A stretch of DNA of 64,000 bases from SSSZ01 sp016790965 (GTDB lineage Bacteria; Pseudomonadota; Gammaproteobacteria; Burkholderiales; Rhodocyclaceae): NCBI GenBank assembly GCA_016790965.1, contig JAEUNZ010000008.1, positions 31,919 through 95,918 on the forward strand, given 5' to 3'. This document shows positions 1 through 6,931 of the stretch, in pieces. Position numbers and translations under genes: made by a program. Each line of letters begins with the position of its first letter. Position 1 is the first letter of the stretch. Below the pieces are notes generated by a model, which ran no database searches, had not been told where the DNA came from, and worked only from the letters and a program-made list of their open reading frames with translations.

Positions 1-408
1 TCAGGCATCGCGGGGGCCGATCAGCGGAAATCGCCAGGCTTGCCCGGCCAGGGCCTTGGACAGGCCGAACATGCCGAAGAGCACCAGGGTTGAGTGGAAG
101 CAGGTGAAATAGAGAATCACCAGCACCCAGGTCCATTCCCAGTGCAGGCCACCGAGGGCGATGAACAAGGCCGACAGGCTGACGATGAGGATGCCGCCGT
201 AAAGGCTGACCCAAAAGGTCTGGCGCAGATGAGCGCGGGCCAGCGGCGGTGCCGTCGGGCCGCGCTTGAACCACAGCCAGGCCAGCACCGCGAAGGCGAT
301 GCCTGGGGCCAGCAGCAGATTGGTCAGGTAGAGGGATTCGGCGACTACGGCCAGGCCCTGACCATCGACCCGCGGCGCGGTCGAGAACTTATCGCCCGAA
401 AGTGGCAT
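1..408 (-). CDS. Small integral membrane protein of the nor accessory operon
   Basis: A 135-residue protein with three hydrophobic segments (about residues 26-47, 66-88 and 92-118) and no motif I can name. It starts inside the 3' end of norQ (20-bp overlap), so it is probably the fourth gene of the norE-norF-norQ transcript. The stop codon is the first three bases of the window, so the frame is complete. Small membrane proteins of unknown role are common beside NO-reductase maturation genes, and a role in assembly is only inferred from position. The VWA partner norD is not in the window and may lie beyond the left edge. Confidence 0.7.
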   Translation of the reverse strand: MPLSGDKFSTAPRVDGQGLAVVAESLYLTNLLLAPGIAFAVLAWLWFKRGPTAPPLARAHLRQTFWVSLYGGILIVSLSALFIALGGLHWEWTWVLVILYFTCFHSTLVLFGMFGLSKALAGQAWRFPLIGPRDA

Positions 409-1177
409 TGACGATTTCCATCAGTGCTTCCACCGTTTCCTCGTCGTCGGTGAGACTTTCCACCAGGGCGGCGCGGCAGGCGGCGGTGACGTCGAAGCCC
501 GATTTGATGAGGGTGGCGGCATAGACCAGCAGGCGCGTGCTGGCGACCTCTTCCAGGTCGCGGTCCTTGAGGGCGCGGAAGGCCTTGCCGATCCCCACCA
601 GGCGCTTGGCCAGGTCGGCATCGCAGCCCGTCTCGCCGATGAGGATGGACTGCTCCCGTTCGGCGCTGGGAAAGTCGAAGCGCATGGAGACGAAGCGCTG
701 GCGGGTGGAGGGCTTGAGGCCCTTGAGGAGGTTCTGGTAGCCGGGGTTGTAGGAAACCACCAGCATGAAGTTGTCCGGCGCTTCCAGGGTTTCGCCGGTA
801 CGGTCGATGGGCAGGATGCGGCGGTCGTCGGCCAGGGGGTGCAGGACCACGGTGGTGTCCTTGCGCGCTTCCACCACTTCGTCCAGGTAGCAGATGCCGC
901 CTTCGCGTACGGCGCGGGTGAGGGGACCGTCGCACCAGTAGGTGCCCTGGTCGGAGATCAGGTGGCGGCCCACCAGGTCGGCGGCGGTAAGGTCGTCGTG
1001 GCAGGCCACGGTGTAGAGCGGCAGGCCCAGGCGCGCTGCCATGTGGGAGACGAAGCGGGTCTTGCCGCAGCCGGTAGGCCCCTTGATGAGGAGCGGCAGG
1101 CGTTCCCGGTAGGCGTGCTCGAAAAGGGCGATCTCGTTGCCGGAGGGTTCGTAGAAGGGCAGGGAATGGTCGGTCAT
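389..1177 (-). CDS. norQ: NorQ/CbbQ-family MoxR AAA+ ATPase
   Basis: 262 residues, normal for the CbbQ/NirQ/NorQ family. Walker A is GPTGCGKT at residues 33-40 and Walker B is YLDE at 97-100; the C-terminal CbbQ region follows. These ATPases work with a VWA protein (NorD) to insert metal into, or activate, the cytochrome c-dependent NO reductase. It lies 3 bp after the norF-like gene and overlaps the next small membrane gene by 20 bp, so it is in the same operon. Family assignment is firm; the NO-reductase role follows from norCB 2 kb away and the adjoining norE/norF-like genes. Confidence 0.93.
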   Translation of the reverse strand: MTDHSLPFYEPSGNEIALFEHAYRERLPLLIKGPTGCGKTRFVSHMAARLGLPLYTVACHDDLTAADLVGRHLISDQGTYWCDGPLTRAVREGGICYLDEVVEARKDTTVVLHPLADDRRILPIDRTGETLEAPDNFMLVVSYNPGYQNLLKGLKPSTRQRFVSMRFDFPSAEREQSILIGETGCDADLAKRLVGIGKAFRALKDRDLEEVASTRLLVYAATLIKSGFDVTAACRAALVESLTDDEETVEALMEIVNATFGR

Positions 1178-1180
1178 CGG

Positions 1181-1450
1181 TTATTTGAGGCTGAGCCAAT
1201 AGGCGAGAAGGATGAGGCTGGAAACCAGTATAAGCCAGCCCTCCAGCACGACGCGCCACAGCAGGGGGGCGCCGCGCAGTTCCATGAAGTCGAGGATCAC
1301 CAGGCGCCCCTTGACGAAAGCGATGGCCAGCATGGCCACGATGGCGCCGGTGCCGGCGGCGCCGGCTTCGCCGAGGTACCAGGTGATGCCGGTGGCAACG
1401 AGGAGCACCAGCCAGGCGCGGTGGGCGGGGTTTTTGAGGAAGGCGTTCAT
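1181..1450 (-). CDS. norF: NorF-like / prokaryotic cytochrome oxidase subunit IV-type membrane protein
   Basis: 89 residues, three predicted membrane helices, with the FVKGRLVILDFMELRG-type segment typical of the small COX4-like/NorF family. I chose the ATG at 1450 because it overlaps the norE stop as ATGA; a start at 1486 would sit deep inside norE. NorF is an accessory protein of cNOR that acts with NorE and is not catalytic. The symbol rests on size, topology and position between norE and norQ. Confidence 0.8.
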   Translation of the reverse strand: MNAFLKNPAHRAWLVLLVATGITWYLGEAGAAGTGAIVAMLAIAFVKGRLVILDFMELRGAPLLWRVVLEGWLILVSSLILLAYWLSLK

Positions 1451-2022
1451 CGCATCACGTAAACCAGGGGGAATAGCACGATCCACAGCAGATCGACCAT
1501 GTGCCAGTAGGCAGCGCCGCTCTCCAGGCCATGGGCGTCGTGGCTGCCATAGGCGCCTTTCCTGGCCTGCACCCAGAGGATGGCGAGGATCACCATGCCG
1601 AGAATGACGTGCATGAAGTGGAAGAAGGTGAGCGAGATGTAGAACATGTAGAAAGTGTTGGTGGACAGCGAGATGCCGGCCCCGAACTTTTCCGCGTACT
1701 CGAAGATCTTCACCGCCAGGAAGCAGCCGCCGCAGAGAAAGCCGAGCAGGATGTTGCGCGGCACGCCGGCCCTGTCGTCGCGATGAGCGGCCTGAACGGC
1801 CAGCACCACGAACCAGGAGCCGGTCACCAGCAGGACGGTGTTCAAGGCCCCGGCATTGCGGTCCAGGGTCTGCTGGTAGAGGTTGAACATCTCCACGTTT
1901 TTCGTGCGGGCGAAGGCGTAGGAGGCGAAGAAGACGGCGAAGGCCAGCATCTCGGCCAGGATGAAGACCCAGATGGCGAGGTCGCCGGGCAGGCGCTTGA
2001 CGGGGGAGGCGAGGGCAGTCAT
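1447..2022 (-). CDS. norE: NorE-like cytochrome c oxidase subunit III family protein
   Basis: 191 residues with five membrane helices of the heme-copper oxidase subunit III family (N-terminal PGDLAIWVFILAEM, then helices with the conserved FEYAEKF and FHFMHVI motifs). Subunit III proteins next to nor genes are called NorE; they support NO-reductase activity but carry no redox centres. The open frame continues upstream, but the ATG at 2022 gives the family's usual N-terminus. It has no visible Shine-Dalgarno sequence. The predicted transcription start (about 2024) lies almost on this ATG, suggesting a leaderless message. Coupled to norF by ATGA. Confidence 0.85.
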   Translation of the reverse strand: MTALASPVKRLPGDLAIWVFILAEMLAFAVFFASYAFARTKNVEMFNLYQQTLDRNAGALNTVLLVTGSWFVVLAVQAAHRDDRAGVPRNILLGFLCGGCFLAVKIFEYAEKFGAGISLSTNTFYMFYISLTFFHFMHVILGMVILAILWVQARKGAYGSHDAHGLESGAAYWHMVDLLWIVLFPLVYVMR

Positions 2023-2030
2023 GGGGGCGG

Positions 2031-2072
2031 ATGATAGCCGGCGCATCGTGGGAGGGACTTGATATGACCCAA
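2031..2072 (-). promoter_or_regulatory. FNR/NNR-type promoter of the norE operon
   Basis: Reading towards norE, a palindrome-like box at 2059-2072 (TTGATATGACCCAA on the + strand; 8 of 10 consensus positions of TTGAT-N4-ATCAA) is followed 22 bp later by a -10 hexamer TATCAT (2036-2031). This places the box centre about 41.5 bp from an inferred start near 2024, the class II activator spacing of FNR, NNR and DNR. Which family member binds cannot be read from the site. Confidence 0.55.
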
Positions 2073-2232
2073 GAAGCGGGAGATCGGAGCTTTCCCGGAG
2101 CGGGGGAGGCCGAGGCGTTTTATCAGGGCTTATCGCCAATATGCTGCGATGGTATGATCGCAGGGCTTGACGACATGGGATGTCCCTGGAACGGGAACCC
2201 CGCGTCGGATGGGCTGCCAAAGAACTCTCATC

Positions 2233-2850
2233 ATGTTGACCCGCATCTTCCTCCGCACCGAAAAAGGCCTGGCCGAACTGGCCCACCGCAGCAAGGACAT
2301 CCCCGCCCGGGCGCGGACCCTGCTGCTTCTGGTGGATGGCCATACGACGGGCGGGGAACTGTTGTCCAAGGTGGGATTCGAGAACCGGGAAGAGCTTTTC
2401 GAACTCCTGCTGACCCAGGGGTATATTGCAGCCGAACCGGAGCCTGAGCCTGAGCCAGTCCCCGAACCGGAACCCGAAGCGCTTGCGGAACCCGGGTCCG
2501 CTGTCGAAGAAATCCATTCCGTGGCGCCCCAACCCGGTGAAATCGATTTCACCGGAGTCTCGCTCTCCATCCCCTCGTTGCCCCATTTCGAGCCGGAACC
2601 GGAGCCCCAGGTGCCACCACCGCCCGATCCCCTCGAACTGGTCGAGGCCCGGCGGGTCATGCTGGAGAGCGTCGAGGATGTCCTGGGGCCCGACGCCGGG
2701 CTCCTGAGCGGCAAGATCGCCGCCACCCGCAATCTGGTGGAAATGCGCCGTCTGGCCGAGAAATACCGCACCGTCCTGGTGGAAGCCGGCCGCAAGCGGC
2801 GCGCCCTGGCCTTCTGGGAGCAGATCGAGCCCCTGCTGCCGCGGGACTGA
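2233..2850 (+). CDS. Hypothetical protein with Pro-Glu repeat linker
   Basis: 205 residues. The ATG at 2233 was chosen since the longer frame adds only a non-conserved-looking leader. Residues 1-65 resemble a small winged-helix-like module (RTLLLLVDGHTTGGELL, then ELFELLLTQGYI). Residues 66-85 are an acidic PEPEPEP run, a second Glu/Pro stretch lies around 120-135, and the C-terminal 70 residues are charged and helical. No membrane segment or signal peptide. It lies between the two nor transcripts and ends at a bidirectional terminator shared with norB. Function unknown; nothing ties it to NO reduction except position. Confidence 0.75.
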   Translation: MLTRIFLRTEKGLAELAHRSKDIPARARTLLLLVDGHTTGGELLSKVGFENREELFELLLTQGYIAAEPEPEPEPVPEPEPEALAEPGSAVEEIHSVAPQPGEIDFTGVSLSIPSLPHFEPEPEPQVPPPPDPLELVEARRVMLESVEDVLGPDAGLLSGKIAATRNLVEMRRLAEKYRTVLVEAGRKRRALAFWEQIEPLLPRD

Positions 2851-2934
2851 TTCCGGAAGGCGTTCCGCGGATGCCGGGCTCCCTCGGCATCAACGCAAAC
2901 CTCTCTGACTGACTACTGGCAATCCTGGCCAAAA

Positions 2935-2964
2935 AAAACGGCGCGAAGTGATTCGCGCCGTTTT
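2935..2964. terminator. Bidirectional intrinsic terminator
   Basis: Perfect inverted repeat: 13-bp arms (2935-2947 and 2952-2964, core CGGCGCGAA) around a GTGA loop, with A-tract on the left and T-tract on the right. It can end the hypothetical gene (+) and norB (-), which converge here. Confidence 0.88.
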
Positions 2965-2983
2965 GCCGTATTGCAGCCGTCGA

Positions 2984-4357
2984 TCAGGCGGTCTCTTCCT
3001 TGCCGCCGACGAAGAAGCTGGCGATGTAGATCAGCAGGCCGACCAGGAAGGCCACGCCGGTCCATTCACGCATCCAGTAGAAGAGGGCGATCTTCTCCTG
3101 GGCCACCATGAAGGGCATCGGGTTTTCCGAGGCCCGCTGCAGCCAGACCTGCAGGATGCCCGCGGCGGTGAGGAACAGGGTGATGAAGGTGATGGCGATG
3201 GTCATCAGCCAGAAGCTCCACATCTCCAAGACTTGCGAGGCGTTGCTGTTGGCAGCACGGCCGCGCAGGATGGGCATGGCGTAGGAGATGATGGTCAGGT
3301 TGACCATGACGTAGGCACCGTAGAAGGCCATGTGACCGTGGGCTGCGGTGATCTGCGTACCGTGGGTGTAGTAGTTCACCGGAGCCAGGGTGTGCAGGAA
3401 GCCCCACACGCCGGCACCCAGGAAGGCCATCACGCCGGTACCGAGAGCCCATAGCACGGCAGCCTTGTTGGGATGCTCGCGACGACGACGGTTCACCATG
3501 TTGAAGGCAAAGACGGTCATGGCGAAGAAGGGGATCGGCTCCAGAGCGGAGAAGATGGAACCCCACCACTGCCAGTATTCCGGCGTGCCGATCCAGTAGT
3601 AGTGGTGACCGGTGCCGATGATGCCGGTGATCAGCGTCAGGGTGACGATGACGTACAGCCACTTCTCGATCACTTCGCGGTCGACGCCGGTGGTCTTGAT
3701 CAGCACGAAGGCCAGGAAAGCACCGAGGATCAGTTCCCACACGCCTTCGACCCAGAGGTGCACCGTCCACCACCAGAAGAACTTGTCGAGGACGACGTTC
3801 ACCGGGTTATAGAAGGAAAACAGGAAGAAGACGGCGAGACCCCACAGGCCCAGCAGCAGGACGATGGAGATGGAGGTCTTCTTGCCCTTCAGCACCGTGA
3901 GGGTGATGTTGAACAGGAAGGCCAGGGCCACCACCACGATGCCCAGCTTGGTGGGCAGGGGCTGCTCCAGGAACTCGCGGCCCATGGTCTCGATCAGGCT
4001 GTTGCCGGTCATTTCCGCCAGGGTGGCGTAGGGAACCGTCAGGTAGCCCACCACGGTCAGACCCGCGGCGACGAGGAAGATCCAGAACATGGCGAGCGCC
4101 AGCTTCGGGCTGGCTAGTTCGGTTTCCGCTTCTTCGGGGATGATGTAGTAGGCGCCGCCCATGAAGCCCATGAGCAGCCAGACGATGAGCGAGTTGGTGT
4201 GGACCATGCGGGCCACGTTGAAGGGAATTTCCGGGAAGAGGAAATCACCCCAGACGTACTGCAGGCCCAGGATGAGGCCGAACAGGATCTGGGCGACGAA
4301 GAGGGCGATGGCCGCGATGAAATAAGGTTTGGCGACCGCTTGGGATTTGTATTGCAT
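2984..4357 (-). CDS. norB: Nitric oxide reductase catalytic subunit NorB
   Basis: 457 residues, twelve membrane helices, cytochrome c-type NO reductase (2 NO + 2 H+ + 2 e- to N2O + H2O) in the inner membrane. Counting from the start, H53, H340 and H342 match the heme ligands, H200, H251 and H252 the FeB ligands, and E204 and E273 the active-site glutamates; all are offset by seven from Pseudomonas NorB numbering as I know it. There is no fused quinol-oxidising cytochrome c domain, so this is cNOR rather than qNOR. GGAG lies just before the ATG. Second gene of norCB, 18 bp after norC, ending at the shared terminator. Confidence 0.98.
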   Translation of the reverse strand: MQYKSQAVAKPYFIAAIALFVAQILFGLILGLQYVWGDFLFPEIPFNVARMVHTNSLIVWLLMGFMGGAYYIIPEEAETELASPKLALAMFWIFLVAAGLTVVGYLTVPYATLAEMTGNSLIETMGREFLEQPLPTKLGIVVVALAFLFNITLTVLKGKKTSISIVLLLGLWGLAVFFLFSFYNPVNVVLDKFFWWWTVHLWVEGVWELILGAFLAFVLIKTTGVDREVIEKWLYVIVTLTLITGIIGTGHHYYWIGTPEYWQWWGSIFSALEPIPFFAMTVFAFNMVNRRRREHPNKAAVLWALGTGVMAFLGAGVWGFLHTLAPVNYYTHGTQITAAHGHMAFYGAYVMVNLTIISYAMPILRGRAANSNASQVLEMWSFWLMTIAITFITLFLTAAGILQVWLQRASENPMPFMVAQEKIALFYWMREWTGVAFLVGLLIYIASFFVGGKEETA

Positions 4358-4375
4358 ATTCAGTTCTCCTTTCGA

Positions 4376-4804
4376 TCAGCCCTGGACGTTGGGCGGCCAG
4401 TTGGCATCGTTGATCGAATTGACGTGCTTCAGGAAGGCCACGATGGCGTCGAGCTGCTCGTCGGTGAAGTTGAACTGCGGCATGCTGCGGCGGCCTTCGA
4501 TGCCTTCCTTGGGACGGCTCTTGATGAAGGCCTTGGTGCCCTCTTCGCCATAGCGGACGACCACGTTGGCCAGTTCCGGAGCGAAGTAGGCGCCTTCGCC
4601 CATCAGGGTGTGGCAACCGATGCAGTTATTGACCTCCCACAGCTTCTTGCCCTCGGCGATTTGCGGGGTGATGTTCTGCCGCATGTCGCGCTTGGGAAGC
4701 TGGGAGTGCGTGTCGAAGGAAAGCGCAAGGAACAGGAGGAAGAAAAAGACGGTCCCCCCGTAGAAAATATTGCGCGCCATCGATTTAGTGAAAGCGCCAC
4801 TCAT
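4376..4804 (-). CDS. norC: Nitric oxide reductase cytochrome c subunit NorC
   Basis: 142 residues: an N-terminal membrane anchor (about 12-30) and a periplasmic cytochrome c domain with CIGCH at 61-65 and a candidate axial Met at 108 (SMPQF). NorC passes electrons from periplasmic cytochromes to NorB. The ATG at 4804 follows a G-rich Shine-Dalgarno (GGGGG); the frame extends 18 codons further but lacks support. First gene of norCB. Confidence 0.97.
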   Translation of the reverse strand: MSGAFTKSMARNIFYGGTVFFFLLFLALSFDTHSQLPKRDMRQNITPQIAEGKKLWEVNNCIGCHTLMGEGAYFAPELANVVVRYGEEGTKAFIKSRPKEGIEGRRSMPQFNFTDEQLDAIVAFLKHVNSINDANWPPNVQG

Positions 4805-4840
4805 TATGTATCCCCCTTTCGGAAATTGTTTGGCGGACCG

Positions 4841-4883
4841 ATGGTAGTTCCGGGCCACGAGGGGGGGCTTTGATGTCTGCTAA
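4841..4883 (-). promoter_or_regulatory. FNR/NNR-type promoter of norCB
   Basis: On the minus strand a box TTAGCAGACATCAA (4883-4870; 7 of 10 consensus positions, right half-site perfect) is followed after 23 bp by TACCAT (4846-4841) as -10. Box centre to inferred start is about 41-42 bp, the same class II layout as the norE promoter. The left half-site is poor, so affinity may be low or the site may prefer an NNR/DNR-type protein. Confidence 0.45.
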
Positions 4884-4981
4884 AAGAAACCGGCGCCGGA
4901 AGCCAAATATTTCCTCGCGCGGGGCGCAAAAATCTTTTTTCGATCAGGGATTTGTGAAGCGCTGCACGAGGCGCCCCGGGC

Positions 4982-5131
4982 TCATTCCTCGCCTTTTTTC
5001 AGCGCCACGCGGGCGCGGCGGCGCTGAGCCTTCTCCGAGGGGCCGTGGGGGCCCGCCTTGCGCTGGGCGGCGGCGAGGACGAGAGGATTGCGGGGAGGCC
5101 GGGGGCGAGCCAGGTGCTTACGGCGTTTCAT
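4982..5131 (-). CDS. Possible small basic protein
   Basis: A 49-residue frame starting MKRRKHLARPRPPRN and rich in Arg/Lys/Pro, with no hydrophobic segment. It lies between the norC promoter region and a repeat element. The frame is longer upstream, but that part runs through the repeat. No clear Shine-Dalgarno. Such short basic frames are easily produced by GC-rich DNA, so this is only a candidate. Confidence 0.35.
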   Translation of the reverse strand: MKRRKHLARPRPPRNPLVLAAAQRKAGPHGPSEKAQRRRARVALKKGEE

Positions 5132-5147
5132 TGGGGGCAGTGAGGGC

Positions 5148-5326
5148 CTAGTAGCCCGACCCACAGATAACGCTACATGAAAGCTTGTCTTTGCCTCCCC
5201 GGCGTAGTTGCTCATGCTCGCAATAGCTCCGGCTATTGCTGCCGGGGTTTGCAACTTCGGCGCCTAGCCAGAGAAGCAAATCCTTCGCTTTCATCTTGTT
5301 CCGCAACCTGTGGATCAAGCTACTAG
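5148..5326. repeat. Family C inverted-repeat element (179 bp, CTAGTAG ends)
   Basis: The ends are related inverted repeats beginning CTAGTAG: the left reads CTAGTAGCCCGACCCACAG, the right in reverse CTAGTAGCTTGATCCACAGG, and both continue to ATGAAAGC. Inside is a further palindrome (AATAGCTCCGGCTATT). A shorter relative lies at 25559-25635. The terminal CTAG supplies the TAG stop of the outer-membrane efflux gene. CTAG at both ends would fit a 4-bp target duplication of the CTAR type used by IS5-group transposases, which is an inference. No transposase is present. Confidence 0.7.
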
Positions 5327-6846
5327 CGGGGGTTGCCCAGGTAGCGGATGGAGAGGTCGGGGTCGGGAGACTGGCCGGGGGTCCAGCCGCCGCCCAGAGC
5401 GCGGAAGAGGTCGGCCAGGGCGCTACGCCGGCTGTACTCGGCGTCGATACGCGCGAGTTCGGCGGCCAGCAGGTTGCGCTCGACGTCGAGGACTTCCAGG
5501 CGGCTGGCGATGCCGGCATCGAAGCGCTGGCGGGCGGCGTGCAGGGCGCGCTCCAGGGCGGCGGCCCGCACGGTCTCGGCAGCCAGGGCCTCGCGGGCAG
5601 CGGTCTGGGCGGCCAGCGCGTCGCGCACGTCCTTGAAGGCGGAGGCCACGGCCTGGCGGTAGCGGGCCAGGGCCTGATCGCGCCGGGCTTCGGCCCGATC
5701 GACCCCCAGCCCGACCCGGCCGGCGTTCCAGATGGGCTGGGTAAGGGCGGCGGCAAAGGAAAAGATCGCCGCCGGGCCGCTGAACAGCTTAGAGAAGTCG
5801 GCGCTTTCGCTGCCGGCGTAGGCCGTCAGGGAGACGGAGGGGAAATAGCCCGAGCGCGCCACGCCGATGCGGGCGTTGGCGGCGACCAGGGTTTCTTCCG
5901 CTTCGCGCAGGTCGGGCCGACGCAGGAGAAGTTCGGAAGGCAGGCCGGAGGGAACCAGCACTTCCGGCAAACGGCCGGGCGTGCCCCGTTCGCTGCGGGC
6001 CGCCAGCACCTGGGCGGGGGATTGGCCCAGGAGTAGGGCGAGGGTGCCTTCGGCCCGCTCGCGGTCGCGCACCAGGCCTGCCAATTGTGCGCGAGCGGCG
6101 GCCTCTTCCGCCTCGGATTGGCGCAGGTCGTATTCGGAAATCAAGCCGGCTTCCATGCGGCGGCGGTGCAGTTCCAGGGTCTCGCCCCGGGTTTCGGCGG
6201 TGCGGCGCGCGACCGCCTCCCGCGAAGCCGCGGCGAGCAGGCCGAAGTACTGCTGGGCGACCGAGGCGGTGAGGGAAAGGCGCACCGTCTCCCGGGCGGC
6301 TTCGCTGGCCAGAAGATCAGCTCGGGCGGCCTCGTCGGCGCGGCGGTAGCGGCCCCAGAGGTCGACCTCGTAACTCGCTTCCAGGGTGGCACGGTGGCTG
6401 GTCTGGACCAGGGGCTGGTCGGCGGGCAGGGGGAAAGTGCCCAGGCGGGAACTCTTGCTACGGTCAGCACCGATCTGGGCGGTCACCGTGGGCCAACGGT
6501 CGGCGCTGGCGATGCCGGCGGCGGCGCGGGCTTCGGCCACCCGGGCGGCGGCGATGGCCAGATCGGCGTTGTGGGCCAGGGCCTCTTCCATCAGGCGGTC
6601 GAGCACGGCGTCGCTGTACAGGGTCCACCACCTTTCCCCGGCGGTGCTGGCCGGTGTGCCGGGAGCCGACCAAGCGCCGGGCAGGTCGAGTTCCGGCCGG
6701 CCGTAGTCCGGGCCGAGGGCGCAGGCGGAAACGAGGAAAGCGGCGCCCAGGGGCAGCAGGCAGCGGGCAAACCACTCTCCCAGCGCCGGCCAGCGCCCCG
6801 GCTCCGTTCGGCCTAAGCCAAGCGAGGCCCCCGGGGAGGCAGTCAT
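5323..6846 (-). CDS. RND efflux outer-membrane lipoprotein (OprM/NodT family)
   Basis: About 507 residues. A lipoprotein signal ends LVSAC, then the mature start LGPDYGRP typical of the NodT/OprM family, followed by two outer-membrane-factor repeats of long coiled-coil helices (DLAIAAARVAEARA and the related later half). It forms the periplasmic tunnel and outer-membrane pore of a tripartite efflux pump. The start is uncertain: the ATG at 6846 leaves a 33-residue n-region, while starts at 6930 or 6942 would overlap the pump gene and translate a dispersed repeat (6867-6900). Its stop codon TAG lies in the terminal CTAG of the family C element. Confidence 0.9.
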   Translation of the reverse strand: MTASPGASLGLGRTEPGRWPALGEWFARCLLPLGAAFLVSACALGPDYGRPELDLPGAWSAPGTPASTAGERWWTLYSDAVLDRLMEEALAHNADLAIAAARVAEARAAAGIASADRWPTVTAQIGADRSKSSRLGTFPLPADQPLVQTSHRATLEASYEVDLWGRYRRADEAARADLLASEAARETVRLSLTASVAQQYFGLLAAASREAVARRTAETRGETLELHRRRMEAGLISEYDLRQSEAEEAAARAQLAGLVRDRERAEGTLALLLGQSPAQVLAARSERGTPGRLPEVLVPSGLPSELLLRRPDLREAEETLVAANARIGVARSGYFPSVSLTAYAGSESADFSKLFSGPAAIFSFAAALTQPIWNAGRVGLGVDRAEARRDQALARYRQAVASAFKDVRDALAAQTAAREALAAETVRAAALERALHAARQRFDAGIASRLEVLDVERNLLAAELARIDAEYSRRSALADLFRALGGGWTPGQSPDPDLSIRYLGNPR

Positions 6847-6866
6847 TGCCGGGTCCGCTCCAGGCG

Positions 6867-6900
6867 CCGTCGAAGGGCCTGTCCTGAGCCCGCTCAACGG
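6867..6900. repeat. Dispersed TTCGACAGGCTCAGG-type repeat
   Basis: Sequence GTCGAAGGGCCTGTCCTGAG is a degenerate copy of the short palindromic repeat also found at 37816-37841. It sits just upstream of the outer-membrane-factor ATG and downstream of the pump stop codon. Confidence 0.45.
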
Positions 6901-6931
6901 GAGCGGGGCGACCGGGTGGCGGTGAATCATT

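Noticed and set aside
2906..2917. TGACTGACTACT, matching the end of the family C repeat
   Set aside because: Only 12 bp match and there is no partner end nearby; could be chance or a solo relic.
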